From positions 724,037 through 788,036 of the forward strand of contig KZ111147.1 of the NCBI GenBank assembly GCA_002077045.2: a DNA stretch of 64,000 bases, in the 5' to 3' direction. Each line of letters opens with the position of its first letter. The stretch's first letter is position 1. Positions 10,854 to 21,597 of this stretch are shown in pieces. The notes under the pieces were generated by a model. It had not been told where the DNA came from. It made no database searches and saw nothing but the letters and a program-made list of their open reading frames with translations. The position numbers and the translations under genes are program-made. The DNA is from Rachicladosporium sp. CCFEE 5018. Its lineage: Eukaryota; Ascomycota; Dothideomycetes; Cladosporiales; Cladosporiaceae.

Positions 10854-11168
10854 TCACCTCCCGTTGAGAGCTTCCCGTGGCACCACTAACAAACAGATGA
10901 TCAATCCAAGCACGCTGACGGCAGCTACAACGACCACAACGTGAGCCCAGAACATGTGTCTTTGCCTCAGCTGCTCGACGTCCTCAGCGTCAGCCATCCT
11001 CCATCGTGCCCGGATCTCCTTGACTGGTGCTCCCCATTCCGCCTTTGCTGTTTGGCCCTGCCGATCTGTGTCGACTTCGATTCGGGTCGCTGCTTGCCAT
11101 TTCGCGGTCAGCTTGGATCTTGCTCCGGCTAGCAATGGCCGTGTCGACGAGCTTGTTGAGGGTGTCAT
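10854..11168 (-). CDS. Small protein with C-terminal transmembrane anchor, unknown function
   Basis: A single-exon frame of 104 residues with ATG at 11168. The N-terminal two thirds is polar and basic/acidic (SKLTAKWQAATRIEVDTDRQG, with helical EIRARWRMADAEDVEQLRQRH). It is followed by one strong membrane helix (about residues 74-95, AHVVVVVAAVSVLGLIICLL) and only about nine residues after it. That arrangement is a tail anchor or single-pass type. The TGA lies within AGGTGAGT, which also looks like a splice donor, so a further exon cannot be ruled out; it would have to overlap the 3' end of the regulator gene on the other strand. I do not recognise a family. Confidence 0.5.
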   Translation of the reverse strand: MTPSTSSSTRPLLAGARSKLTAKWQAATRIEVDTDRQGQTAKAEWGAPVKEIRARWRMADAEDVEQLRQRHMFWAHVVVVVAAVSVLGLIICLLVVPREALNGR

Positions 11169-11697
11169 GATATCTTATTTTCGAGACGGGTAGCTTTGGT
11201 CGAGGCGGCTACGGCTTCGGAGTGAGTCGAGCAAGGTGTATGCCTATCTGTTCCCGAGTCTGGTTCTCTCGTGAGTTCAGTGTCCGAACTCATTGCTACC
11301 TATCCGCTCAAGTAAAATTACATCATTCACTCGGACCAGATCGGCATACAGCCTCTCTGACTTCATGTCTGACAAAGTATACCAAGCTCCTGGGAACGCT
11401 ACACAGTCTCTCACCTGGATTCTTCTTTCCGAATTTGCGACCGGGACTGTGACGGAGCATCGTCGCTCATGCAAGACTGATGCGATCTTCGTGCTAGACG
11501 ACTTGCTTAGCTTCTCATAGCCGTAGCAGCACAGCGGATGACCTTCTTAGCTCGGTGGATGATCTACGTTCAAAATCCTGATATACCTACGCCAGAAAAT
11601 TCGTGTCCCGGGCAGCCGATCTAAAGTCTTCCAATACACCTACTCACTAAACGCATCTAACAGGACCCAGAAGCCCTACCCTCGCGTCACCCAGCAC
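11169..11697. other. Intergenic region, no gene recognised
   Basis: About 530 bp between two small minus-strand membrane-protein genes. It probably contains the promoter of the 104-residue protein and the 3' region of the next gene. No motif-bearing frame was seen. Confidence 0.5.
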
Positions 11698-12346
11698 TCA
11701 CGCAAGACTCGAAATCCGTATCTTATGTTCCCCCTCCTCACCATCGCCGAACACCAGCCAACAGTAAGAATGGTTCGGATCCACCCGGCATCGATGGTTC
11801 GCCCACGACTCCAACCCCGCGCAAGCAATCGCGAAGATCAGTGCAATGGTGAGAACGATCATTAGCATGAACATCATAATGTCAAACCTACTCCGGTTCG
11901 AGAACAACCGACGCCGAAGGCTTGTCCGCTGTCGCTCCGCGGTATGTGGCAGCAGTTCCAGAGTGTATTCTGACATAGACATGGGACTTGGACCTCGACT
12001 GCGAGCGCGTTGGAGCTCGACACCGGCTTCGAGACAGGGTGGCTCGGGGCGGGGAAGGGAGGCGAGGCTGACTTGTGGGGTTGTCGGTGTGAAGTCGGCG
12101 GAGGGACGGGCTGTTGCGTGGTCGCAGGAGAACGGGCAACTTCCGCGGACACTCGTGTAGTACTGGGGTGGATACGGAAGGATGCCAAAGGTGGGCTCGT
12201 GCTGTGGAAGGTGTTAGATTGTACGTGTATAACCTAGGAGGTATACGCACATTGTAAACTGGGTTGGTAGACCTCGGTGTGGAACTACTCGCGGACTCTG
12301 CACTGGATGAGGCCCCGGAGGCCGCGCCACTGTACTGCATTGACAT
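11698..12346 (-). CDS. Hypothetical single-pass membrane protein, two exons
   Basis: Assembled as exons 12346-12251 and 12201-11698 with a 49-bp intron (GTGCGT...CCACAG), giving 199 residues with frame preserved. The first exon is Ser/Ala-rich (SGAASGASSSAESASSS). The second starts HEPTFGILPYPPQYY and continues as a Pro/Ser/Thr-rich disordered region. Then come a basic stretch (LRRRLFSNRSRFD) and one long membrane helix (MMFMLMIVLTIALIFAIACA) at about residues 140-160. The tail after the helix is Cys-containing (HRCRVDPNHSYCW). A longer open frame on the same strand (209 codons) covers much of the region in a different frame, but its composition is Arg/Ser/Pro junk. No family recognised. The topology is similar to the neighbouring 104-residue protein, but with no sequence match that I can see. 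Confidence 0.55.
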
Positions 12347-13186
12347 TAGTGGCTCAGTCCGTCGACAACGTCCGTTCGTCTTGTACGCACAATATGGGCC
12401 ATGGCTGATGTCTGCAAAGTGTAGTATTGATCCGGCGCTGTGTATAGCAGCTAGTCCTGGGGCTCTGTCGCCATGGAGTAGGCTCAACACACTTTGAGTC
12501 CTCGCTGATATTGGCATTTTGTAGTCCCGAAAGCGTGTCAGCGGTTGGGGACTCGGATATGCTATGTGTGTTGCCCGTATGGTCGGTGAATGCGGTCAGC
12601 GTATTCAGCCAAGGTCTGGTTGGTATTCATGTACCACACCTGCGATAAAGTTCACGTGGTAGTATATGATCGCTGGGATGCAGCGTGGCAGGCCTAGTAA
12701 ACGAGCGCAGTCGTCTTCCTTGCCGCTGCAACCAGTGGTCGGTAACCTACATGATCCTGTGAGCACGTAGTAGCGAGAAATACTCCACTCGTTCCAATGG
12801 TGCCTTCGGCAATGAGCCATACGTGTCACACGTGAGGAATCGTAGTCTCATGTGTATTCAGGAACATTTTCGGCACTGCTCGGGTAGAAATGTCGAACTT
12901 GCTACAAGGACAAGTTCGCATGATGACGAGAACTGCAGTCTGAAGGGTTGTAATGAAGTCCGATTTCCGTCTACCTCAGCCATAGCCATGTATCCGTACT
13001 TTCAGCAGGTCGTTCGCTTGTTCCATCCCACCTCTACACCGATGCCATCAGACCATGCCCACGCCACGCGATGCACTCTCTCACGCCAGTCTCTCCATCC
13101 AGCTGCCGAGTGTCGAAGTCGTGTGGTGCAGCATGATCCTGGCGAGATCGGTGCTGGATGCTTCGTCCTCCAATGTGGCGAGTCGT
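12347..13186. other. Intergenic region, no gene recognised
   Basis: About 840 bp between the 3' end of RPL39 and the start of the two-exon membrane-protein gene, both on the minus strand. Several short open frames on both strands show no protein features. It should hold the promoter of the downstream minus-strand gene. Confidence 0.5.
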
Positions 13187-13517
13187 CTAGATACCGATAC
13201 GGGTCTTGCGCCAATGTCTCCTCTTTGCGTTGTATCTGCAAGCAAAGTGTGTCAGCTGTTGCCCTTAGCGGTCCCCGGCTTCCTGAATGCCTGTGGTCCT
13301 TCTAAGACTCATTCTCGACCCTAGTACTCCACGAGGATAGCGATGATACCTACCTGATGGTGTTGTTCGTCTTCAACCGAATCCACTGGGGGATGGGCCT
13401 GTTCTGCTTCTGCGCCTTCGCGAGCTTCGTCTTCGTGCGGAATGACTTGTGGGACTATATGCACCGTTAGAACACTGCCCAGTCACCTCTGGTATGTCCG
13501 TCAGTACGTACAGGCAT
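13187..13517 (-). CDS. rpl39: 60S ribosomal protein L39 (eL39)
   Basis: A 51-residue ribosomal protein lining the polypeptide exit tunnel of the large subunit. It is split over three small exons: 13517-13512 (only ATG CCT), 13454-13354 and 13235-13187. The introns are 57 bp (GTACGT...TATAG) and 118 bp (GTAGGT...TTGCAG). The joined coding length is 156 bases including the stop. The protein begins MPSHKSFRTKTKLAKAQKQN, continues RPIPQWIRLKTNNTIRYNAK and ends RRHWRKTRIGI, an almost perfect match to the eukaryotic eL39 consensus as I know it. A first exon of two codons is a familiar layout for this gene in fungi. It would be missed by open-frame searches because no exon exceeds 34 codons. Highly expressed housekeeping gene; a TATATA lies about 215 bp upstream of the start on the coding strand. 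Confidence 0.95.
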
Positions 13518-13906
13518 GTTGACGATTGTCTCGATGTCTTCTGTGTGAGTGGTCGTCTTCGATGTCGCTGGCGAAGACTTGATGTCGTGCGCATCGAATT
13601 TCGACCTGGCGAAAGTGCGGGTGCCGATGGAATGACTCGTGTGCCAAGACATCGATCTGATCACGTGTCAGTCGCTCTGAAGTAAACGCGCTGGTTATTT
13701 GGAGCGATGGCGTGGTGAAACATTACATTACGGTATATAAGTAGCACGTATGCTGTGTATGAGCCTCTCATCGCCACTGGTCGAGCACTTCGAGCCAGTC
13801 GATTCCTTGCGCCGAACATTCCTGCTTTCCTTTTTCCGACCGCGTGAGAGGGCTTGCGTCTCCGACTGCTTGAAGGGCTGAGAAGACAGTCTCCAATCCG
13901 TGCGGG
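13518..13906. other. Intergenic region (RPL39 promoter side)
   Basis: About 390 bp between RPL39 and the GT32 gene, both read leftwards. It should contain the RPL39 promoter. On the minus strand a TATATA lies at about 13734-13740. No other feature seen. Confidence 0.45.
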
Positions 13907-14980
13907 CTACACCTCATGCCTCGACACAAGTTCGTACTCCGTCTGAGCATCAGCTCTTTGCCAGAACTTCCACCTTGCACCTGACGACACAGGCTTCCTC
14001 CGTGTGTTGCCAGCCTGTCCCCTCAACAAGTATCGTTGGTAGGCGTACCAGACCACGAACAGCACCGTTAAGCCAATCACCCAACCGATCACCGTGACCA
14101 CCACCCAGTGTCGTGCCATCTGCAATCGCGTCAGTCGCATTTCCAAATCTGTTCTCCCTCAAAACGGCCAACTCACCCAAAAGATCAACTGCACATCATA
14201 CCCATGCCAGCTATCCCCCTTATGATGCGTAAAGAAACTCCACTCGTTCCCTTGATACTCCTCTCCAAAGATTATCCTCACTCTCCCCTCTCCCACATTG
14301 AACCCTTCAGCGCTCCACCTTCTCCACAGCACACTCAGAAACAGCGGCCCAGTGCTCCCCATGACAGTAATATAAGGCAACAGCCAACTCCTCTTATACC
14401 CCGCGATATCCTTGATGACCCTCTCAAAGAACGGATGGTGTGGCACCGCACCCATGGCGTCGTTGGAGATCCCCGTGGGCATAGTTTTGCGCACCCAGGC
14501 CGGGTAGGCTAGAAGCGGTGCCATGTCACGGGCACAGCCATCGTCAAGGTCTAGGTAGACGCCGCCGAAGTGCGCGAGAACGAAATAGCGTATCGCATCC
14601 GCCCTCTGGATCGGGTAGGAGTAGGACTCAAACGTCTCCCAGAACCAAGGATACATCTCCTTTATAAACTCCGCACTCGACTCGTCTGTCCAGAGCTTGT
14701 ACTCCCATCCCGGCGCTGGATGCAAGTCCAGGCAGCTCTTCTGCGCTTCCTCCCAAATCTCGGGTATCGTCTCGGTCTTGTAGGTCTGGTGCAGAATCTT
14801 TGGGATGAGCTGCGTCGTGTCCTTGGAGGGCTTAGCATTCAGTGCTGGCAGCTCGGATTTGAGGATCTTGTCAGAGAGTCCCGAGTCGAAGAGCAGGCCG
14901 AGCAGATTCCAGACTTGGGATACGGCGAAGATGAGAATGGCAGCAGTCAGGAGTATGAAGAGAAGGATGCCGCGGCGCAT
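13907..14980 (-). CDS. GT32 mannosyltransferase, SUR1/CSG1-like (MIPC synthase catalytic subunit)
   Basis: Predicted 338-residue Golgi type glycosyltransferase that would transfer mannose from GDP-mannose to inositol phosphorylceramide. Exons 14980-14177 and 14119-13907; intron 57 bp (GTGAGT...TTGCAG), phase 0. The N-terminal anchor is ILLFILLTAAILIFAVSQVW. The catalytic part shows IPKILHQTYKTE, WEYKLWTDE, RADAIRYFVLAHFGGVYLDLD and the DXD motif (DLDDGC) that binds the metal-nucleotide. The segment GDSWHGYDVQLIFW marks the SUR1 subgroup. The second exon adds one or more hydrophobic segments (HWVVVTVIGWVIGLTVLFVV) and a basic tail. Without splicing the frame would end at WVSWPF. OCH1-like GT32 enzymes share the DXD region, but the C-terminal membrane segment favours SUR1/CSG1. 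Confidence 0.85.
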
Positions 14981-15591
14981 GATGGAAGGCTTGATATTGG
15001 GCCGACGGGCCCAGCTATACAGCTCTGCTGTAACCTCGTGGCCAACGGCTGATCGTGAAACCAGCGATTAGAGTCTCAGGGCAGGTCCATCACTTGGGAT
15101 GGGTGGTAAATCGCATGTCGTGTCGTAGCGGCTTTAGTGCTCAGAAGATGTTTCCGCTTGGAAAGTCGATTGGAGTCTCTGCGACTGCAACGCATCAGAT
15201 GACAAAGGAGAGAGCGAAGGCGCCGATGCAAGTAAGAAGGAAGATCGCATAGCTATGCGATTTGCGCATTCGCGCCGGATGTCATCGCGTCAAAATCCCG
15301 AGATGAGACACGCGGTTCAACTTGACACTTGGAAGCCGCGGCAGGCACTACGGCTACGACATCACAATTCACGCACGTGCGAATCAAGGAATTGATGCTG
15401 AGGTATGTGTCGACATATATAAGCTACATCCATCTCCCTGATACTCGTCCTGACTGCTAGAGTGAGGAGCAAGACGACATCGTGAGCTCCTCCTACTATC
15501 GACTTCGTGCAAACTCCGTGCTCCAGGACGCCACGCCAAATGCCTACAAACTCTCGAGCTCCAAGGCGTCGCTCCTGATTCTGCATCTCAT
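14981..15591. other. Intergenic region, no gene recognised
   Basis: About 610 bp between the 3' end of TUP1 and the start of the GT32 gene, both on the minus strand. A TATA-like CATATATAAGC at about 15414-15424 has no convincing gene after it. The rest shows no coding signal. Confidence 0.5.
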
Positions 15592-17661
15592 CTACTGCCC
15601 GCGGTACGGATCGTAGCGCCAAATCCTTGCCTTCATGTCACCAGACCCAGTGGCGAACAGCCCACCGACCGGCGAGGGAGCAACGGAGATGACTGCGAGT
15701 AAAGTCAGTACGCTTCTCATCAGCAACAATAGCATGGAGCACATACCCGAGTTCTTATGACCCTGCAGCATCAACTGCGCCTGCCCAGTCGCCGGATCCC
15801 AGAACTGTACCCCGCGATCCTTACTACCACTCATCACCCACTGCCCGTCAGGCGTAAGCGCCACACTGAGCACAAAGTCCCTATGCCCCTCGAAAGTCTT
15901 GACACACTTCCCGCTCTTCGTCGCGGTAGCAGCACGATTGTAGAAGCCACCGTTGTTGAGCTCCCACATCTTGATAGTCTTGTCCAGCGAGCCAGACACC
16001 AGGTGTCTGCCATCAGGTGAGAAAGCAACGCTGTAGACGCTATCCTTGTGGCCTTGCTCGCCCTCAGTACGCTCCACGAGAGCGCCGCTCTGGACGTCCC
16101 AGATGCGGACACTCTTGTCGAGGCTGCCGGCTGCGACGAAGCGGTTGTCGGGCGAGATGGCGACCGTCGTGACTCCGTCTTCTATCTTGAGTTCGAGGAC
16201 GCACTGCTCGTTCGGAATGTTCCACAGTCTGATGGTCCTATCGCCGGAGCCGGAGGCGATGTGCTGACCATCGGAGGCGAAGTCGAGACTGTAGATGTCT
16301 TGCTCGTGGCCGGCGAACTGGTGCACAATGCGCTTGCCTGCGATGTCCCAGACCTGGACTGATGTCAGTGATTGCGAACCGGAATGCTAAGCATTTCAGA
16401 CTCACGCGAATGAGCTTGTCCTCGGCACCAGTGGCAAGATATCGTCCATCAGGGCTGAAGCACACACTTCGGATGTACAGATCGCCATCCTGGTTGGTGG
16501 TTGGATCTGTCAAATGGCAGACTTCGTGTCCAGTGTTGACGTCGTAGATCTGAGCAACGCGATTGCTGCCAGTCGCGACGAAGCGTCCATCGTGGCTGAA
16601 GCGGACGCAGCAGACGACGCTCTGGTGCGGAAGGGTGTGCACGAGGCCGACATCAAGTCTGCGCATAACGCGAGGGTTGAAGACGGCGTGCCAGTCCTCA
16701 CCTTGGCGCTTGAGAGGCGCGGGCAGCTTATCGAGGTCGAGTCTCGAGAGCTCATTGCCAATGTCTTCCAGCTCCTCGGAAGTGTACTTGAAGCCCTCAA
16801 ATTGACCGGGTCGAAGCTGATTCGGCGGCGGCGTTGGTCGTGCTAGGTACTCATCAGCTTCGAAATGGGAACAGTCTAATTTCCACGATTACTACTTACC
16901 CGGTGCAGGCGACGCAAGTGGAGGCTGCTGCTGGGGTCCGTACCCATTCAACGAAGGTCCTGGAGGCTGTCCCCCGTATGCAAACGGGTTGTGTGGTGGA
17001 CCTGGAGGTGGATTGAACCCTGGCGCACCCTGTGGCTGCATATGGCCCGGCATGCCTGGTTGACCTTGCTGATCTTGCGGTGGGGGGGCCAAACCTGGTC
17101 CTCCTTGTGCTGCGCTGCCAGCCATGATCCCCTGGAACAGGTTTGCGGGTCCATGCCCGATCGCGGGAGGTGGAGGCTGCGATGGCCCGGATGGTCCGCC
17201 ACCTACTGGTCCGCCGCGCTGTTCAAGCTCGTGCTTCAGTCGGGCGATCTCATCCTCATATCTGCATGTATTAGTACATTGCACAAGAAGTTTCAATTGC
17301 TGGGTATTACCTCGCTTTCATGGTATTGTGCGTATGTTCAAGCTGGTAGATTTTGCCTCGGACAAGCTCCATTTCCTGCACCTGTGCCTGCACTGTAGCG
17401 TGTCAGTATCAGTCGAGTCGAACGTTAACCAGCGATCCCAATAGACACTACGCGACACTAGCGAGCGATGCTTTCGAGATCGCCTCATCCATCGTGCATA
17501 TGGGCTTTCAGTTCCAAGAAACGCTTACATTGATGTTCATGCTCATTTGACCGTCCTGCCTGTGCTTCGAACTCAACGCGCACGTGGTCCAAAAGCTCAG
17601 CCAGACGACTCCCTGGCGCCGCTGGCGGCGGGCCCTGCATACCACGATGCGCCGTGTACAT
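15592..17661 (-). CDS. rcoA: General transcriptional corepressor TUP1 (RcoA), WD40 protein
   Basis: A 573-residue nuclear corepressor that acts with the TPR protein Ssn6/Cyc8. Six exons: 17661-17529, 17392-17311, 17261-16900, 16842-16406, 16353-15747, 15692-15592. Introns are 136, 49, 57, 52 and 54 bp and the sum closes exactly. The N-terminal tetramerisation helix reads RLAELLDHVRVEFEAQAGRS, then EHQLQAQVQEMELV and a coiled coil to about residue 90. A Pro/Gly/Gln-rich linker follows (PPGPPHNPFAYGGQPPGP). The conserved FNPRVMRRLDVGLVHTL entry block leads into about seven WD40 repeats (VVCCVRFSHDGRFVATGS, IRSVCFSPDGRYLATGA, KLIRVWDIAGKRIVHQF, YSLDFASDGQHIASGSGD, TVAISPDNRFVAAGSLD, VYSVAFSPDGRHLVSGSLD, LSVALTPDGQWVMSGSKD). 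The last is VAPSPVGGLFATGSGDMKAR. The start MYTAHRG matches the usual N-terminus. It probably represses developmental and metabolic genes. Confidence 0.95.
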
Positions 17662-20304
17662 ATTGGGTCCCGTTCCAGTCGGTTCGGATTGAATAGGCCA
17701 GTCCCGTACAGAGCGACCTCCGCCCTGGTCTGGTCGCCGTGCTATGGCGACTTCACAGGCGACGCTGGTTGTTCTGGCCCTGTTGTCGCGGTTGATCTCC
17801 AGCTCCCCGCCGTGTACCTCGAATAGCTAGCACTTGCGCCTACAGCAATGCCTTCAATGATGCGCACTCAATGTGCTGATGATGTTGATGTTCGGGCGTT
17901 GCTCTTGTTAGGCGGCGCAGTCGGTGACACCTTGGAAGGCGGAGGAAACGACGGCGGCTGATCCGGGAATATAAGGCTTGCCTCGCGACCGTTTGTGCTC
18001 AGCATCCTTGTCGCCTTCCCAGAGTGCAGAACTCCACATCTGCAAGCCACCGACAAGGTTATGCTGCCGGGCCGAGGCGCGCACGCGGTCCTCACTCCAC
18101 ATTTGTCTCGGGAGCAACTTCCATTCGTTACAGTGCCAAGCCATTGGTGTTCGAGAGAAGCCTTCTATCAGAAGTTCATGACCTTTTCGACACTCGAATA
18201 TTCGGTACAAGTCAGACTTCACAGTCCGCGTATTCTGCCACTCGTGTGCCAGGTCTGACATGCAGTCGCCATGGCGCGCGCGTTCTGCCTAGGAGGGAGG
18301 TGTCACGGCTGAGCCATCGGAGTCATGGGTTCGAAGGCTTCCGTTAATCACATGCACCAGACGGCTCAACCAGCAGTGTGAACATCGCGCAGCAGCAAGA
18401 TATTATCGTGTACTACCGTGTTTCCGGAGGAAGGCTTCAAAGTCCCCAACAAGAACGAGAGACCAGCCTCATGAAGACATACCCAATCGAACGAGGGCAA
18501 GAGTGAAGTATGCGAGAACTGGCGGTCTCCCGAGAGACGCACTTTACGCAAGTCTCCCAGCGGAGTTAGCTGCCTCGAGATCGGAGTGGAGTCTGATCAT
18601 CAGTCTAGTGAGGTACATCAATACGCGTGGGTCGAACCACCGAGACTTGTCGACATGATCGCTCATTCATGCAGTCCAAGTGAGCATCTCGATACGTGGT
18701 GATCTCGACACGTGCCCAGAGAAGACCTAGCGACTAATAGTTGCAGGACTGCTGGGAGACAGGAGTCGGTGAGTACCTGGGTCCACTGATTGCAGATCTG
18801 GTTGAGGCGAACAATGTGATCAATCTCCACGGACGGTTTGGCGACCGGTCGGTGCTGGCAACACCGCTATTGATGCCACCCACGGTCGCCTGCGACCTCT
18901 CGACAACGTGGTCATGAACTCGAGCGAGACTCGTCGTCGTGTCCGCGGACTCTGCTGAAGCCCTCTGCATCCCGTGGGCTCGAGCAGAGGTCGGCGGTCG
19001 CACGTCGCCGTCACCTTCCACATCGTGTCTGTTCCGATGGTCCCACGAGCACGACCGCGGTAGTCACCACAGCCCAAGCGCTCCCTCAACCGGCGGAGAT
19101 GGGGATCACATCCGTATATGCATGGCGTCTGCGTGTGCATCACGAGGCAGAGCGAAGAGCAGCGTGGGCGACATTGCAAAGGACGGGATGCACCTTGAAT
19201 CGCATCCCACGCCTTGCCCTGCACAGCCACAGCTCGACATCTCCGTCACTTGTCAGTCTAATGTAGGTACTCAAATACCACGATCGCTCAACGAGATCTC
19301 CATCATGGTCTGTGACGATCAGTGAGATCTCGGTTTCGACGGCTGTCCCATCAGCATAGCCGTCCCGGACAATCCTGAGACTCTCCACAGTAGCTGACTC
19401 GCACAGAGCTCCCGCACGTCAATGATGATCGTAGCAAGATACCCATCTGCAGATCAGGCGAGTGTACCGAGCTGTCAGAGTGCTGCGAACCACTCACATG
19501 ACAGCGTGGGTGCGCTGCCCATATCGATGCTGCACGGTGAAGGTAGCCATGCTGTAAACCGCAATCAGGCTAAAGCACCGAGGGGTTGGGTGGAGCGACT
19601 TCAGGATATGAATGTCGATTGCTCGTCATGGTGTGGTGAACATTGATGCCGCAGTTCTGGTCATTGTTGGCGACGAGGCGCGGCTTCACGGGATTAATGA
19701 GGAGATGACGAAGGGCAAAGATATACATCAGTTTGATTATGGGTTCGATCGCGCGGGCAAAGTAGCTGCCGAGCCGTCTGTCCTGATGAGCTGCGATGTC
19801 GGCCTCAATACTTGCACGCAAGATTCAGGAAAGACTGACAGAGGAGAGAGCCCGACACCCGGGTTCAGAACGAGGTGCAACCGTTGCAACCTACACCAAA
19901 CTATATTTGACTGGGAGTTGAAAGCCAACTCGGACTTCGAACGAGTAATGTCAAATTAGGCTCGACTGCGGCGAAAGATACGCTTTCCACTCCATGATCG
20001 GGGAAACCTTCCGCGCGTTGACAATGAGGAGTGAGTTTCGCGATAACGTAGGCATTCTTCATGGCTGTGATCATGTGAAGTGGCCGCCATGCGAGATCTA
20101 CTGCCACATTGTACAGTTCCTGATCCAAGGGGATATTTGCGCGAGGCGCAGCTTTGCGAGCGCTGCAGAGGTCCCGCAGAAGGTGCTATGTACATGTACC
20201 ATCGATTGACGACTGGGTATCGTGCAAAGCCATTACAATACATTTGACAGTGACATGCTACTGCGCATACAGCCGCGCAAGCCACCAGCAGCTCGTACAA
20301 GATG
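17662..20304. other. Large gene-poor interval upstream of TUP1
   Basis: About 2.6 kb between two minus-strand regulators. It contains the TUP1 promoter and probably a long 5' leader, plus the 3' region of the C2H2 gene. Many frames of 60-137 codons occur on both strands, none with recognisable motifs. The only stretch that reads protein-like is on the minus strand at about 19140-19400 (described separately). No tRNA could be folded here, although a TTCGA box occurs near 18620. Confidence 0.5.
19140..19388 (-). other. Possible short coding exon, unknown product
   Basis: An 82-codon minus-strand frame with a more protein-like composition than its surroundings (ISLIVTDHDGDLVERSWYLS, then YIRLTSDGDVELWLCRARRG). 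Just upstream (minus strand, near 19541) an ATG opens MATFTVQHRYGQRTHAV and is followed by a GTGAGT donor, but no acceptor connects the two in frame cleanly. It could be an unrecognised small gene, a relic, or chance. No family recognised. Confidence 0.18.
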
Positions 20305-21597
20305 TCAGGCCATCGATCCCGCAGCCTTCTCCGCGCTACCACCACCACCACCACTGCTTCGCGAAGAAGCAGCACTCACCAGGCTATGCCGCCGACTCAT
20401 CAGTCCAGCACCAGTGGTCGAGGTTGATGCCATAACGCTGCTGATTCGTCGGTCTTTGCCTCTCCCCTTGATGCCCTTGTTACAGTTCTTGTACAGACTC
20501 CCAAAGTACTCCCACATCTCCTTCTCCCAGTTCTCTACACGGTCCCCAGCTTTGATGTTCTCGAACCGCAGCTTCAGCCTTCGAATGGTCTCAACGTGAA
20601 ACTTGTTCTGGTGCGACTTGAGATTGCCCAGCTGTGTGAACTGCTTGTTGCAATCGTCCAGCTTGCACGTGAACGGCTTCGCTGCTGTGTGCACGATCTT
20701 GTGCGCACGTACGTTGCCGTGTTGGGCGAACGTCTTGTGGCAGATGTCGCATTTATAAGGCCGCTCTCCCGTGTGACGTCGTTCGTGGGTCTTGAGATTG
20801 CCCAGTTGACTGAATCGTTGTCCGCATGTTGGTTCCTTGCAGAGGAAAGGCTTGACTCCAGTATGAGCTCGGGTGTGAATCTCCAGATGTGTCTTCTGGT
20901 AGAACGCTTTGGCACAGCCGGGTACATCGCACTGATATCGCTTTCGTTGTTTTGTAGGGGAGACGGGCGCGGAATCTGCCGAAGTCGACGAGAAGCTTCT
21001 CGGAGTGCCGTTGTGCTGCTTATCCTGGATCGTACGCATCAGGGTGTCGATGTCGGTGCTGAAGACGACAGGCTTGCAGTCATCGGAGCTCTCGGTAGGG
21101 CTGTATGCTTCGGGCGAGGAGGCAAACGCCGAAGAGTCGTAGAGAAGGTGCGACGGCTGCACTTGCAGGTCCTCTTCCACCTTGATGTACGGTTCCGCGT
21201 TGAAAGAGCTGTACTTGAACGTCCGCATTGTGGCAGCACTAGGTGCAGCCATTGCATGTGGCATAGCTGCAGTCGGCCATGTCAACGACCCAAAAGTCGC
21301 CACGTTGGGTAGGTTGTTCTGTAGGAGTCCATGCGTGTCATTGAATGATGTATCCAGGAGAAGGTTCGTGTTGAAGATATCGCAGGGTGCCATGGTCGCT
21401 GGGCCGCACTGGTACTGGCTATACTGCTGTTGATATGCGAGCGATGACATTGAAGCAGACGCAGCAGCGGCGACAGCGTTGAAGTCCGGTCGGAACGGTG
21501 TGGAGTACGCAGACATCGAGTCAGTGTTGTGGTAAGTGTTGCTATGAGAGCGTGGCTGCCGCTGTTGCATGATGTCCATTTGGTGATTTGAGGTCAT
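20305..21597 (-). CDS. C2H2 zinc-finger transcription factor, Azf1-like
   Basis: An intact single-exon 430-residue nuclear regulator. The N-terminal 200 residues are Ala/Ser/Gln/Tyr-rich and disordered (YQQQYSQYQ, AVAAAASASMSSLAY). Four tandem C2H2 fingers follow at about residues 220-335: YQCDVPGCAKAF, FLCKEPTCGQRFSQLGNLKT, YKCDICHKTFAQHGNVRAHK and FTCKLDDCNKQFTQLGNLKS, with standard TGxKPF/TGERPY linkers between the first three. A conserved helix after the last finger (RRLKLRFENIKAG...WEKEMWEYFGSLYKNCNKGI) is what suggests the yeast Azf1 group, a glucose-responsive activator in Saccharomyces. The Ser/Gly-rich tail ends SSGGGGGSAEKAAGSMA. In filamentous fungi this group has roles in growth and secondary metabolism, but its targets here cannot be read from sequence. 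Confidence 0.9.
   Translation of the reverse strand: MTSNHQMDIMQQRQPRSHSNTYHNTDSMSAYSTPFRPDFNAVAAAASASMSSLAYQQQYSQYQCGPATMAPCDIFNTNLLLDTSFNDTHGLLQNNLPNVATFGSLTWPTAAMPHAMAAPSAATMRTFKYSSFNAEPYIKVEEDLQVQPSHLLYDSSAFASSPEAYSPTESSDDCKPVVFSTDIDTLMRTIQDKQHNGTPRSFSSTSADSAPVSPTKQRKRYQCDVPGCAKAFYQKTHLEIHTRAHTGVKPFLCKEPTCGQRFSQLGNLKTHERRHTGERPYKCDICHKTFAQHGNVRAHKIVHTAAKPFTCKLDDCNKQFTQLGNLKSHQNKFHVETIRRLKLRFENIKAGDRVENWEKEMWEYFGSLYKNCNKGIKGRGKDRRISSVMASTSTTGAGLMSRRHSLVSAASSRSSGGGGGSAEKAAGSMA

Noticed and set aside
11888..12517. 209-codon minus-strand open frame
   Set aside because: Composition is Arg/Ser/Pro-rich without motifs. A spliced two-exon model in another frame gives a protein with a clear membrane helix.
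18600..18660. TTCGA-containing box on the minus strand resembling a tRNA B box
   Set aside because: The flanking bases do not form a five-pair T stem, and no acceptor stem or anticodon arm could be placed around it.
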